DNA of 64,000 bases, taken from assembly GCF_020982545.1 (NCBI RefSeq), contig NZ_JAJKLK010000007.1, forward strand, positions 372,001 to 436,000, in the 5' to 3' direction. Shown here one piece after another: positions 1 through 8,850 of the stretch. The DNA is from Streptomyces sp. MNU76. GTDB lineage: Bacteria; Actinomycetota; Actinomycetes; Streptomycetales; Streptomycetaceae. The translations under genes were made by a program, and so were the position numbers. Below the pieces are notes generated by a model. It was given only the letters and a program-made list of their open reading frames with translations. It made no database searches and was not told the DNA's origin. Positions within the stretch are counted from its first letter, which is position 1, and the number at the start of each line of letters is the position of its first letter.

Positions 1-1
1 G

Positions 2-262
2 ATGATGTCCGATGCCAACGTCCGCATCCCCGAGGAAGCCAAAGATCGGCTGGCCGCTATAGCCGCCGCTGAGGGCTTGTCGCTGCGCGCGTATCTCGCC
101 CGTCTCGCTGAGACGCTCCTGACTCCGGCCGAGCGTGCCGAGCGGGCAGAGAAGGCCCTGGCCGCGTTGAAGGAGTGGAACGGCTACGCGCCGACCGCGG
201 CTGAGCAGGAGGACCTGGACAGCGAGCTGGACCGGCGCCTCGCCGAGGTGAAGGGCCGGTGA
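2..262 (+). CDS. Ribbon-helix-helix type antitoxin, partner of the PIN-like toxin
   Basis: This 86-residue protein is probably the antitoxin and autorepressor of a toxin-antitoxin pair. The first 40 residues have the ribbon-helix-helix look: a short strand (VRIPEEAKDRLAAIAAAEG) followed by a helix (LSLRAYLARLAETLL). The C-terminal half is acidic and helical, as expected of a toxin-binding tail. Two ATG codons stand in tandem at 2 and 5; the ribosome binding site would lie outside the window, so the start is not certain. Its stop overlaps the GTG of the next gene (GTGA at 259-262), which indicates translational coupling. The RHH fold is inferred from sequence pattern. Confidence 0.7.
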   Translation: MMSDANVRIPEEAKDRLAAIAAAEGLSLRAYLARLAETLLTPAERAERAEKALAALKEWNGYAPTAAEQEDLDSELDRRLAEVKGR

Positions 263-639
263 GCGAGGCCATGCACATCGTGCTGGACGACTCTGCAATG
301 GCCGCGGCCGGCCAGGGCAACGTCCTTGCTTCCCGCCTGATCCACCGCGCCCACGCCGAGCCGGGCTGGTTCCTGTACGCCCCGGCATGCGCACTGGTCG
401 AGGCCGACCGGATCCGGCCCGGAACAGCCGAACACCTGGCGGCTCTGCCGGGCATCACGGTCCTGGACCTGGACCTGGCCGCCGCGTTAGCCGTGGCGCG
501 CCAGGAGACATGGGCGGCGGCTCACAGCCAGTACGCGGCGCTGCCCACGCCCGACCGTCCTGATGGGGCGATCGTTGCCACCACAGTTCCGAAGCGGTGG
601 GAGGGGGAGCCGGTGCGTGTCCTGGACCTGAATCCCTGA
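259..639 (+). CDS. PIN-like (VapC-type) toxin
   Basis: This 126-residue protein starts at a GTG overlapping the stop of the antitoxin gene. It has the spacing of a small PIN-domain ribonuclease: an N-terminal acid (IVLDDSAM, about residue 9), a second acid in the middle (CALVEADR), and late acids in LPTPDRPDGAIVATT and the C-terminal strand. PIN toxins cleave tRNA or rRNA with divalent metal held by such acids. The match is weak, and the usual DxN/DTS start is replaced by DDSAM, so it may be a diverged or inactive PIN protein. The coupling to an RHH-like protein is the main support for a toxin role. Confidence 0.6.
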   Translation: MSEAMHIVLDDSAMAAAGQGNVLASRLIHRAHAEPGWFLYAPACALVEADRIRPGTAEHLAALPGITVLDLDLAAALAVARQETWAAAHSQYAALPTPDRPDGAIVATTVPKRWEGEPVRVLDLNP

Positions 640-780
640 GGGCGACCCAAATGGCAAGGATGTGGACACGGGGGCGGCCCAGCTGTGTTCGCGGCTGCAC
701 CCGTGCGCAACGTCAGTCGTCGCTGCGCTGATGGGCTGGTTGAGGACGCGGCGGTGGCGGCGGTGACTGCCGAACGACAG

Positions 781-840
781 ATGAGGCAACCCTAGTAATC
801 CCTTTGCGATCAAGAGAGGGGATTACTAGGGTTGCCTCAT
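781..840. repeat. Perfect 22-bp inverted repeat ending in the start codon
   Basis: The arms at 781-802 and 819-840 are perfect reverse complements, separated by 16 bases. The right arm supplies the first two bases of the ATG at 839-841 of the next gene, so transcripts through it would fold into a strong hairpin ending at the start codon. It could be an operator for the HTH protein, a hairpin controlling translation, or a trace of a small mobile element. Confidence 0.85.
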
Positions 841-1561
841 GAGTGAAGAGATGGGACGGCACCCCCTGGAGAGGGCTGTCCGTGCTGAACTGCATGCCAG
901 CCTCGACGACTTGGCGTGGGCATTCGCCCGGCGTGCGGCCGGTCTCGGGCCGGAGGACCCGCCGATCAGCCTCTACGACCATGGCCTCAGCGATGACCAG
1001 ATCAAGGCCGCCCGGCTGGCTCGGGTCGCCATCTACAAGCACCTCGAAATGCTGGCCAGCTCCAGCATCCGCGTCGATGTCGGGCACGCGCTGGAGCACG
1101 GCGGGAACTGGGACGAGGTCGCCGAGGCCCTTGAGGTCAGCCGTCAGGCCGTCGCCAAACGGTTCGGCGACCTGCGGCGTGGCGAGAACGTCGCCGTGGT
1201 GATCTCGCGCCGCGACCGTGTACGCGAGTACCCCGATGACACACGTGTCCGTGTCGGAGAAGTCGGCGGTCCCGAACAGTACGACAGCGACCGCGGCGTC
1301 TGGCCCATCGGCAAGAAGGTCCGCGCCGAGGCAAGGTACGCCATCGTCGCCGTAGATGGCATCGTGCGGCGCATCTACGAACTCGACCCGGCCGGCTGGC
1401 GCGAGGCCGAGCCGAACAAATGGGAGTTCACCGCCGTCGGCGGCCGTGAACTCGACGTCGAGGCGATCGCCACGGCGTACACGGCGGGGGAGCTCCCGCT
1501 CCGGCCGGGCGACGACTGCCCCACCCGCGTCGGCGGCGCCTACCGTCCCCACTGGTTCTGA
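839..1561 (+). CDS. Helix-turn-helix protein of unknown function
   Basis: This 240-residue protein is probably DNA-binding. Residues about 90-115 (NWDEVAEALEVSRQAVAKRF) form a convincing helix-turn-helix. The C-terminal half has a separate domain with a pattern like GIVRRIYELDPAGW followed by a WEF strand, which I do not recognise. The ATG at 839 is embedded in the arm of a 22-bp inverted repeat and has no Shine-Dalgarno sequence; the in-frame ATG at 851, preceded by GAAGAG, is an alternative. A natural guess is autoregulation through the repeat. Nothing shows what else it controls. Confidence 0.65.
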   Translation: MSEEMGRHPLERAVRAELHASLDDLAWAFARRAAGLGPEDPPISLYDHGLSDDQIKAARLARVAIYKHLEMLASSSIRVDVGHALEHGGNWDEVAEALEVSRQAVAKRFGDLRRGENVAVVISRRDRVREYPDDTRVRVGEVGGPEQYDSDRGVWPIGKKVRAEARYAIVAVDGIVRRIYELDPAGWREAEPNKWEFTAVGGRELDVEAIATAYTAGELPLRPGDDCPTRVGGAYRPHWF

Positions 1562-1580
1562 CCGACGCGGAGAGCACCCG

Positions 1581-1670
1581 ATGACCAGCCGCAGCTACTC
1601 GTCCGAGGCGTACCACCCGGGTCCCCGGGACGGCCGCCGGCCCCAGGAGAAGAGGAAGGGATTGCGGTGA
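1581..1670 (+). CDS. Small ORF coupled to the zeta-toxin gene
   Basis: A 29-codon ORF starts with ATG 20 bases after the HTH gene and ends in a TGA overlapping the GTG of the zeta-type gene (GTGA at 1667-1670). It is basic and rich in Arg, Pro and Ser, with no recognised domain. Its position suggests translational coupling of the downstream kinase. It is shorter than known epsilon or PezA antitoxins, so it cannot be assigned as the antitoxin. Confidence 0.35.
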   Translation: MTSRSYSSEAYHPGPRDGRRPQEKRKGLR

Positions 1671-3520
1671 AGGACGCGGATGTCCGCCCGGTCGTGCTGC
1701 CCGAGCCTGAGCACAAGGAGATCCTGACGTCGCAGATCCTGCCTGCCTGCACCAAGGGCGCTGTCCCGCAGGAGCAGCCCGTGGCCGTGCTGGTGGGCGG
1801 ACCGCCGGGCAGCGGAAAGTCCACCGCCTGCCAGGTGTTGAAGGAGATGCTCGACCGTCGGGGCGGCGCGGTGCTGATCGGCCCCGACCTCTACAAGTCG
1901 GCGCACCCCGCCTACCGGCGTCTCCTGCGCAGCGATGACCGCACCGCGGGTGTCAAGGTACGGCCGGACGTGCTGCGGTGGCAGGCCGAGGTCGAGGAGT
2001 ACGTGCGAGGCCAGCGGTTCGATGCGCTGGTGGAAACGCCCCCCGCCGACCCGGAGCAGGCCCGTGCCTACCGGGCGGCCGGGTACCGCGTCGAGGTAGT
2101 GGTGCTGGCCGAGGCGGAGGCCGTGACGCAGCTGAGCGTGCTGGAGCGCTACCTCGCCCAGGTCGCCGAGGACGGCGCCGGCCGGTACGTGTCCTGGGAC
2201 AACCAGGACCAAGTCATGCGCCGCCTCCTGCGGTCCGTGGAGGTCATCGAGACCGAACGGCTGGCCGACCGGGTCATGGTGGTACGGCGTGACCTTCAGG
2301 TGCTGTACGACAGCGGGCCGGGCACGGACGGGGCCGGCCCCTCCCCGGCGGGCGCGCACCAGGCGCTGACGGCGGCGCGGGCACGGCCGTGGACGGCGCC
2401 GGAGACCTGGCGATTCCGCCGCCAGGCACGGGCCCTGGAACAGCAGTTGCACCCGTCGGTGAGCACGCCGGAGCGGCGCCTCCTGGTTGCTGGAGGTCTG
2501 GAGCGGACCCTCGCCCTGGCCGAGCCGGTACGCCGCATCGCCCAGCCGCTCACCGTGCCGCCCGGGGTCGACTACCACCGCCTGTCCGCCGACGAGCACG
2601 CGTTCATCTTCGACGAGTTGATCGTTCCGATGTACCTGGGCAGCATCACCGCCCACGATCAGCCGGTGGTGCTGTATGTGATGGGTCCGCAGGGCGCCGG
2701 GAAGACGCATACGGCGCGAACGCTGCGCCGCGTGCTGCGCGCCCGACGCCCCACACGCATCGAGGGCGGGATGTTCAAGGCCGTCCACCCCGACTACCGG
2801 CGGCTCCTCGAGGAGGAGCCGCGCACGGCATCAGCCCGGATCCGTCACGACTACCGGGCCTGGCAGGAGAAAGCCGAGGCGTACGTGCGCGAGCGCCGCG
2901 GCGACCAGCTGATCGAGATCGCCCCGGACAACGTTGCGCACTTCCTGGACGGGGCGCGCCGCAACCGTGCGGCGGGCTGCCGCGTGGAGTTGATCGTGCT
3001 GGGGGTCCGGGCCGCGGACAGCCGTCTGGGCATCGCGGCCCGCTGCGCCGAGGTGGCCCGCATGAGCGGAACACCCCGGTTCACCTCAACGGCCGCCCAT
3101 CAGGTGTCCTTCAACGTGCTCGCCGATGTCGTGCGCACGGCCGAGGACGAGCCGGACATCGTCGACTCCGTCTCTGTCATCCGCAGGGACCTGACCGCGG
3201 TGTACCGCAACGAGCGCACCCCGGGCGGCACGTGGGCGCAGCCGCCCCGGGGCGGGCACATGGTGGAGGCGGAGCAGCAGCGCCGGTACACCCCGGCCGA
3301 AGCGGCGCAGTTCCTGGCCACGCTGCAGCAGGTGCACGGTGAGCTGCCGCAGTACCGGCCGGATCTGGTCGAGATCGCCGCGCTGGCCTGGCCTCTGATG
3401 CCCGTCCACCTGCAGCCGCGCGCCCTCGCCTCCACGCTCTGCACGGCGGCGCTGCCCGTCCTCCCCCATCGTGAGGGGCCCGGTCACTGGCCCTTGAGTT
3501 CCCTCACGCGGGCCGCGTAA
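1667..3520 (+). CDS. Tandem double zeta-toxin family kinase
   Basis: This 617-residue protein carries two zeta-toxin (PezT-like P-loop kinase) domains in a row. Domain 1 (about 40-225) has Walker A GGPPGSGKST near residue 45 and the zeta-type motif IGPDLYKSAHPAYRRLL, whose Asp is the expected catalytic base. Domain 2 (about 330-530) has Walker A MGPQGAGKTHT at residues 339-349, but the matching motif reads IEGGMFKAVHPDYRRLL, so that Asp is missing. Zeta toxins phosphorylate UDP-N-acetylglucosamine or similar substrates and are usually single-domain proteins of 250-300 residues. The GTG start overlaps the small upstream ORF; RBS AAGAGGAAGGGA lies just before it. The 3' end overlaps a convergent small gene. 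Confidence 0.85.
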   Translation: MKDADVRPVVLPEPEHKEILTSQILPACTKGAVPQEQPVAVLVGGPPGSGKSTACQVLKEMLDRRGGAVLIGPDLYKSAHPAYRRLLRSDDRTAGVKVRPDVLRWQAEVEEYVRGQRFDALVETPPADPEQARAYRAAGYRVEVVVLAEAEAVTQLSVLERYLAQVAEDGAGRYVSWDNQDQVMRRLLRSVEVIETERLADRVMVVRRDLQVLYDSGPGTDGAGPSPAGAHQALTAARARPWTAPETWRFRRQARALEQQLHPSVSTPERRLLVAGGLERTLALAEPVRRIAQPLTVPPGVDYHRLSADEHAFIFDELIVPMYLGSITAHDQPVVLYVMGPQGAGKTHTARTLRRVLRARRPTRIEGGMFKAVHPDYRRLLEEEPRTASARIRHDYRAWQEKAEAYVRERRGDQLIEIAPDNVAHFLDGARRNRAAGCRVELIVLGVRAADSRLGIAARCAEVARMSGTPRFTSTAAHQVSFNVLADVVRTAEDEPDIVDSVSVIRRDLTAVYRNERTPGGTWAQPPRGGHMVEAEQQRRYTPAEAAQFLATLQQVHGELPQYRPDLVEIAALAWPLMPVHLQPRALASTLCTAALPVLPHREGPGHWPLSSLTRAA

Positions 3521-3729
3521 CGGGAGGCGATCTCGGCAACTTCCTTCTCGTCGGCGTCCTGCAGGGCCTGCTGGTCGGCGGCGCACGCTGCCAGCTCGTC
3601 CTGCAGAGTCTTGAGGCGGCCGGCGTCGGGCGCGCCGGCACGCCGCTCCTTGATGATCTGCTCGGCGTACCAGGCGCTGACCTCCTGCATCAGGTGCTCG
3701 ACGGCCTCGGGGGTCACGTGTTCAGACAA
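3484..3729 (-). CDS. Small coiled-coil protein, antisense to the zeta-toxin 3' end
   Basis: An 81-residue acidic, helical protein, ending ADEKEVAEIASRYAARVREL, that is likely to form a coiled coil. I chose the TTG at 3729 because it has AAGGAC at the right distance upstream; a longer reading frame to 3912 looks non-coding. The last 37 bases overlap the 3' end of the zeta gene on the other strand. It might be an antitoxin or an unrelated orphan. The convergent overlap itself is clear. Confidence 0.5.
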   Translation of the reverse strand: MSEHVTPEAVEHLMQEVSAWYAEQIIKERRAGAPDAGRLKTLQDELAACAADQQALQDADEKEVAEIASRYAARVRELKGQ

Positions 3730-3878
3730 GGGATGTCCTTCGGGTATCGGGGGTGATGGCCCGTCATTGTCCCTGGCCGAGAAAGTGCGGCACGGCGCCC
3801 GTGGTGCGGAAAACCGCCGCCGGGCACTACCGGGGATCGCATAGGTTGCTACGCTGATGATCTTTCCTGGGGGGTGTC

Positions 3879-6548
3879 GTGGCGCGGGATCTGCGGATGC
3901 TGTTCGGTGCAAATGACCGGTCGGTGGCGGCCGAGGAGGCGTTCACGAACCGCCAGGCCCAGTGGCAGGCCGTCGTCGCAGCGCTCTCCGACCATCTGCA
4001 GCGCGTCGCCAACCCGTCCTTCGACGTCGAGGACTTGGCCAGCCCCCGGCACAACGTTCTGGTCGCCCACGGAGTCGGCGGGATCGGGAAATCGACGTTC
4101 TCCCGCAAGACCGAGGCGTCGCTCACACACCCGGGCGGGCGCCCCGAACAGTGGGCCGAGCCCGGGTGGCCGATCGAGCGGCTGTTACCGGTGCGCATCG
4201 ACCTGGCCCGCTCCAGTGGCGTCGACTTCGAGCGGGTGGTGCTGTCGATCCGCCTGGCGGTCGCCGCCCTGGGACGGCCGATGCCCGCCTTCGATCTGGC
4301 TCTGCGCCGGCACTGGGAACGCAACCACCCGGGCGAACCGCTGGAGGAGTACCTGCGGCGCGGCGGGATGCTCAGCCGGTTCAGCAACGCGGTCAATCTG
4401 CCGAGCCAGCTGCAGTCCTCGCTGGCCGATGTCGCCCAGGCCCTGGCCATGCCCGGCACCATCGGGGGCGCCGTCGGCCAGCTCACCACCGCCCTGGTCG
4501 GCGCGCTGCGCGAGCGGCGACAGACCGTACGCGCGCTGGCCGACTGCAGCCGCCTGGCCGACATACTCGAAGCCGAACCGGACCTGGAGACGCTGAGCTT
4601 CGCCACGCACCTGCTTGCCTGGGACCTGGCCCAACTCCCCGCTGTCCAGCGGGCCACCCCGGTGGTCTTATTCGACAGCTTCGAGGAAGTCGGGGACCGC
4701 ACCCACCGTGACTTCGAACGGCTGCTGCAGCGCATCGTGTGGCTGATGCCCAACGCCTTCTTCGTGATCACCGGGAGGGACCGGCTGCAGTGGGCCGAGG
4801 AAGGTTTGCACGGACAGCTCGACTGGACCGGCCCCACCGCGTGGCCCGGCCTGGCCGGACACGTGCCGGGCGCCCGCACACGCGGCGGCCCTGCAGTACG
4901 GCAGATCCTGGTCGGCGACTTCTCCCCCGAGGACTGCGACGACCACCTCGCCCGCCGCCTGGCCCACAACGGGCAGCCGTTGATCGGGCCGGACCTGCGC
5001 CAGGCCATCACCGAACGCTCCCACGGCCTGCCCCTCTACCTCGACCTGGCCGTCATGCGGTTCTTGGAGATCCGGCGCAGCGGCCGCGTGCCGCAGCCGG
5101 ACGACTTCGGCGACTTCCCCGCCCTGATCTCCCGCACCCTCAGCGACCTGACCAGCGACGAACGCCACGTACTGCGCTCGGTGTCGCTGCTGGACGCCTT
5201 CTCGGTGCCGCTGGCCACCCAGGTGGCCGGGCTCACGCGCGATGCGGCGGCCCTGCGGCTGACCGAACGTCCCTTCATCCGCGAGGACCTGACGGGGCTG
5301 TGGCCCTTCCACCTCCATCAGGTAGTCCGCTCCGCGATCCGCAACGCCGACGACCAGACTGACGACCGGTGGTCCGAGCATGACTGGCACCGGGCCGCCC
5401 TGCGCGCGCACGCCGCCCTCGGACAGGAGTGGGCCCACGGGCCGCGCAGGGACCGCGCGGTACTCATCGGTGTCCTGCGGCAAGGCCTGCGGCTGGCCCG
5501 CGACTTCAACCTCGCCGAGCTCGGCTGGCTCACCGAGGCCGCCTTCTCCTACGTCTCAGACTCCGTGTGGGAGCCGCTCGCGCCGCCCGCCCACGGACAC
5601 GACAGCGCCGTGCTGTCGACGCCGGCCGACGCGCTGGTCGAAACACTCAGCGCCCTGGCCCGCCGTCAACGCGAACACCGAGCCCGCACCGTGGAACGGC
5701 TTACCGCCGTCATCGACTCCGGCCTGCTGCCCGCCGAGCTGCAGGAGATGCCGGTCTACTACCGGGCCAAAGCGCTCCGTGACATCGGACGCATCGAAGA
5801 CTCACGCCGCGGCTACCAGCAGGTGGCCGACGGAGGGGGCCGCCTGGCCCAGGCCGCCCGCCGCGGGCTGGCGCAGGCCGCCCGGCTGGCCGGCGACTTC
5901 CCGACCACGCTCGCCGCCGCACAGACCCTCGGGTGGGAGGGCCGCCACCAGCGCGTCCTCGGTGACCTGTACTGGATCCAGGGACAACCACAGCGCGCGG
6001 CAGAGGCGTACCTGGCCGGGCGCATCGAAGCCGAACAGCACGCCAAAGCCGGCGAAGCCGCCCACAACCAGGCCCTGCGCGCCCTCGCCCTCGCGTTCGT
6101 CGACCCCCTCCAGGCCGACGACGAACTCGACCTCGCCGAGCAGGTCCTCGCCAGCCTCGACCTGCGGGCTTCGACGATCAACGCCGCCATCGCCTCCCTC
6201 ATCCGCGACGCCGGCAGCCCGGCCATCGACGACCGCGCCCGCACCCTGCGCACCGAACTCGACGTCGCGGGCCTCACCTCCATGACGCCCACCCTCGAAG
6301 TCGCCGTCGCCTTCCACCAGGCCGTCCTCGACGACCACCAAGGGTTGAACGCCACCATCGCCCGGCTCCGCGAGCAGACCAGCGACGGCGCATACGCCTA
6401 CTACGCCGACATCGCGCACTTCATGGCCGGCCTGCCGCTGCCCACCGACCACACCCCGCCGCGCTGGCTGGACGGCGAAGGAGTCACCCGCGCCCGGTGG
6501 CGGGCCCTGGTCACCGCTCGTCGCGACCTGCTGCGCACCGCGCGGTAG
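3879..6548 (+). CDS. STAND family (NB-ARC-like) NTPase with TPR-like C-terminus
   Basis: This 889-residue protein has Walker A HGVGGIGKSTF at about residues 63-73, Walker B VVLFDSFEE near 263, and a winged-helix-like region around 420-480 (HVLRSVSLLDAFSVP). The C-terminal 400 residues are rich in Ala, Leu and Arg helices that look like degenerate tetratricopeptide repeats (for example YWIQGQPQRAAEAYLAGR). Such STAND ATPases act as ligand-triggered switches in regulation or phage defence. No N-terminal effector domain is present, so a nuclease-type effector is not supported. The start is GTG 3879 after GGGGGGTGTC. It converges on the DUF4238 gene. Confidence 0.8.
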   Translation: MARDLRMLFGANDRSVAAEEAFTNRQAQWQAVVAALSDHLQRVANPSFDVEDLASPRHNVLVAHGVGGIGKSTFSRKTEASLTHPGGRPEQWAEPGWPIERLLPVRIDLARSSGVDFERVVLSIRLAVAALGRPMPAFDLALRRHWERNHPGEPLEEYLRRGGMLSRFSNAVNLPSQLQSSLADVAQALAMPGTIGGAVGQLTTALVGALRERRQTVRALADCSRLADILEAEPDLETLSFATHLLAWDLAQLPAVQRATPVVLFDSFEEVGDRTHRDFERLLQRIVWLMPNAFFVITGRDRLQWAEEGLHGQLDWTGPTAWPGLAGHVPGARTRGGPAVRQILVGDFSPEDCDDHLARRLAHNGQPLIGPDLRQAITERSHGLPLYLDLAVMRFLEIRRSGRVPQPDDFGDFPALISRTLSDLTSDERHVLRSVSLLDAFSVPLATQVAGLTRDAAALRLTERPFIREDLTGLWPFHLHQVVRSAIRNADDQTDDRWSEHDWHRAALRAHAALGQEWAHGPRRDRAVLIGVLRQGLRLARDFNLAELGWLTEAAFSYVSDSVWEPLAPPAHGHDSAVLSTPADALVETLSALARRQREHRARTVERLTAVIDSGLLPAELQEMPVYYRAKALRDIGRIEDSRRGYQQVADGGGRLAQAARRGLAQAARLAGDFPTTLAAAQTLGWEGRHQRVLGDLYWIQGQPQRAAEAYLAGRIEAEQHAKAGEAAHNQALRALALAFVDPLQADDELDLAEQVLASLDLRASTINAAIASLIRDAGSPAIDDRARTLRTELDVAGLTSMTPTLEVAVAFHQAVLDDHQGLNATIARLREQTSDGAYAYYADIAHFMAGLPLPTDHTPPRWLDGEGVTRARWRALVTARRDLLRTAR

Positions 6549-6616
6549 CCGGCGAGGCAAATACTGGCCTCGGCACTGGCGAGGTCTCGTCAACCTCATG
6601 AGTCGGCACGCCCCAG

Positions 6617-7606
6617 TCACCCGCTGGTAAGCCGTCCCCCGGTGCCCTCGCGCTCATGGATCTGCCGGGCGATGAAGGGGCGCAGGGGACTGCCCGGGCG
6701 GGTGTAGAGGTACCGGCGTGCCGTACGGATCTGCAGCGTGTTCAGCTCGTCGACCTGGGCGGGCGGGACCGGCAGGTAGGCCGGGTGCGGGCCGGTGGAC
6801 AGTACGTATCTGGGGCCTATCGGCAGGACCACCGAGTGGGAGTCGCCGATGGCCATGCTGTGGGAGATCAATGGTCCGTCACGGCGCACCGTCACGGCTG
6901 GTGTGTCCCCGATGAGGAACTCGCCGTGCTGGGGAGTCAGGATCTGCACGCAGTGGCTGTCCAGGAGGCCACGGGCCCTGGCGAATGAGGCCTCGATGCG
7001 TACCCGGAACAGCGCGCCGGTTTTGTACGCGGTGGCCATGGGCTCCAGGAGCCGCTCGGCGTGCAGGGCAAGGCCCTCACGGCCGTCGATGAACAGGCCG
7101 GTCTGCTCCAGCACGGCGGCCTGCAGCAGGGCCCGGCCTTCGTTGAGCAAGTGCCGCTGCCGCTCCTGGTAGACGACCGGGAAGAGACGCTGGTGCAAGT
7201 CGCGGAAGTGCTGGGAGCGAACCCAGTGCAGTGCGATCAAGTCCCGTAGACGGCTGGTCGTCGACGGGTCGTCCAGCGCCGTGCCGGCCGCGACCGCAGC
7301 GAAAACCTCGGGCAGGTGCTGTTCGGCCTGATTCCAGATCTGCTCCAGCGAGGCGGAGGCGTACGGGACGAAGTCCTCGATCCAGCCGACGCCGCGTGGA
7401 GTGCGGGCTTTGGGCAGGCGCTGCGGATTCCGCAAGTCGTGGGGCTGCACGTGGAGACCGGCGGTGTGCCGGATGGGCGTGGCGAACTGGGCGAGCAGCA
7501 CCTTGGAGATGAGGTGTTGGCGGTGCACCCGGGCGTCGGCCTCGGGGGCCAGCTGGGCGATGCGTTTCAGGTCGTCGCGCCCCGAAGGGGGCAGTTGTTC
7601 GGCCAC
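6617..7606 (-). CDS. DUF4238 family protein
   Basis: A 329-residue protein with the DUF4238 pattern: an N-terminal HRQHLISKVLLAQFA motif (about residues 28-42), a central helical part that includes IALHWVRSQHFRDL, and a late beta-rich stretch containing GEFLIGDTPAV. The family has no established biochemical function. The start is GTG 7606. It is convergent with the STAND gene, with about 70 bases between the two stops and no clear terminator. I see no link to neighbours beyond position. Confidence 0.75.
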   Translation of the reverse strand: MAEQLPPSGRDDLKRIAQLAPEADARVHRQHLISKVLLAQFATPIRHTAGLHVQPHDLRNPQRLPKARTPRGVGWIEDFVPYASASLEQIWNQAEQHLPEVFAAVAAGTALDDPSTTSRLRDLIALHWVRSQHFRDLHQRLFPVVYQERQRHLLNEGRALLQAAVLEQTGLFIDGREGLALHAERLLEPMATAYKTGALFRVRIEASFARARGLLDSHCVQILTPQHGEFLIGDTPAVTVRRDGPLISHSMAIGDSHSVVLPIGPRYVLSTGPHPAYLPVPPAQVDELNTLQIRTARRYLYTRPGSPLRPFIARQIHEREGTGGRLTSG

Positions 7607-7866
7607 GCCTCAATCGTCCCAGCGCACGCAGGCCGTTCGCGCGCTGTTTTCGCCGGTCCGGCCTCGGGGAACAACGGAACAGCCATTTAGCGCGAAGGGA
7701 TGATCTTGATGGCGCTGTCTGAAGGGTAATCTTCGGGGGCCGGGACCTACCGTTCGAGTCGCTCCATCAGCCGTATGGCTGTCGTATTGACCCATGAGGC
7801 TGGCAAGGCACATCAGGTCGGCAGGGCAGCTCACGCCGGATCAAAAAGGCTGGTAGGACTGCTGAC

Positions 7867-8670
7867 ATGGTCGATCCGAGAGCGCCGAGGCTCCGCCCGC
7901 CTGCCGGAGGCGAGTGGGTCAAGGTCACCTGGAAGGCTGGTGTCGGGTCACCGTTGCGGCCTCGCGATCTTGCGAGCTACCTACAGGACGTCGATATTGC
8001 GATCGGCGTCGGCGAACAGTGGGGCACCACGTTCGCCCGCGCGGCAGCCCAGCAGGAGCTCATGGAGCGCATCGCCCAGGAAGGCGCTCACAGCTTGGAG
8101 GGCGAGGCTCTCGAACGCGGATACTCCCCCCGGGACCTCAGGTACCTCGATGAATGGATGCACTTTGGGCCGCGGAGGCGCTGGCGAGGCATGCCCCTCG
8201 GGGGCTCCGGTAGCTTGATCGAAACTCTCGCAGATGCCCGAGTCCGCAAAGTGCTCGGGACTCCAACGCGAGTCGCCCGCGCCGAATACGGCAGCCCACT
8301 CGTCCTTGATCTGGCGAACTCCGGATTCCTCGCGTACGGGGTCATCAAAATCGCCGAGCTTGTCCGTGACTGGAGCAACAAACGACGAGCTGACGAAGCA
8401 AGCGCCCGCCACATCGAGGCGGGGGCGGACAGAGGGGAAGCCGAAGCTCGCCAGGAGAACGCCCGGGCCCGCCAGATGGAGGCGCAGGCGCGGCAGATGG
8501 AAGCACACGCTGACCTCGTGCAGTGGGCCGTTGACCAGACCCGGGGTGGGCCTGTTTCTCCTGGGGAGCTATTCGCTGTCATCACCCCGGAGCAGCTTCA
8601 GGCACTCAGTCGTCTGGCCGAGACACCGACGGAGCTACAGCTACCGCCGAATGATTCTCGCGGAGAGTAA
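7867..8670 (+). CDS. Hypothetical protein with helical heptad-like repeats
   Basis: A 267-residue protein of unknown family. Residues 1-150 are globular. Residues 160-180 include a hydrophobic stretch (LVLDLANSGFLAYGVIKIAEL) that could be buried or a weak membrane segment. Residues 185-225 are a charged helix with near-identical 7-residue units (ARQMEAQ, ARQMEAH), typical of a coiled coil. ATG 7867 is used; a GTG at 7918 is a possible alternative. About 260 bases upstream hold no convincing gene. Confidence 0.6.
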   Translation: MVDPRAPRLRPPAGGEWVKVTWKAGVGSPLRPRDLASYLQDVDIAIGVGEQWGTTFARAAAQQELMERIAQEGAHSLEGEALERGYSPRDLRYLDEWMHFGPRRRWRGMPLGGSGSLIETLADARVRKVLGTPTRVARAEYGSPLVLDLANSGFLAYGVIKIAELVRDWSNKRRADEASARHIEAGADRGEAEARQENARARQMEAQARQMEAHADLVQWAVDQTRGGPVSPGELFAVITPEQLQALSRLAETPTELQLPPNDSRGE

Positions 8671-8850
8671 AAGGCCCAGGCCCAATCGTGCAGATGTAGA
8701 CAGTTGTGATCACTCGGTGTCCGCAAGGCCTGCCGTCCAAAACAACTTCGTTGCACCATCGGGTGACCTCGGCCACGCCAGCATGCAGTGATCACCTCGC
8801 GAGGCCATTCTTACCTACAGAAAAGATCATCTCGGTGAGGAGTGATCTGG

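Noticed and set aside
1595..2788. Long leftward open frame opposite the zeta gene.
   Set aside because: It is the complement of a clear P-loop gene; long antisense frames are expected at this G+C.
7610..7834. Leftward 74-codon frame in the 7.6-7.87 kb gap.
   Set aside because: No motif or ribosome binding site, and unusual composition; more likely intergenic.
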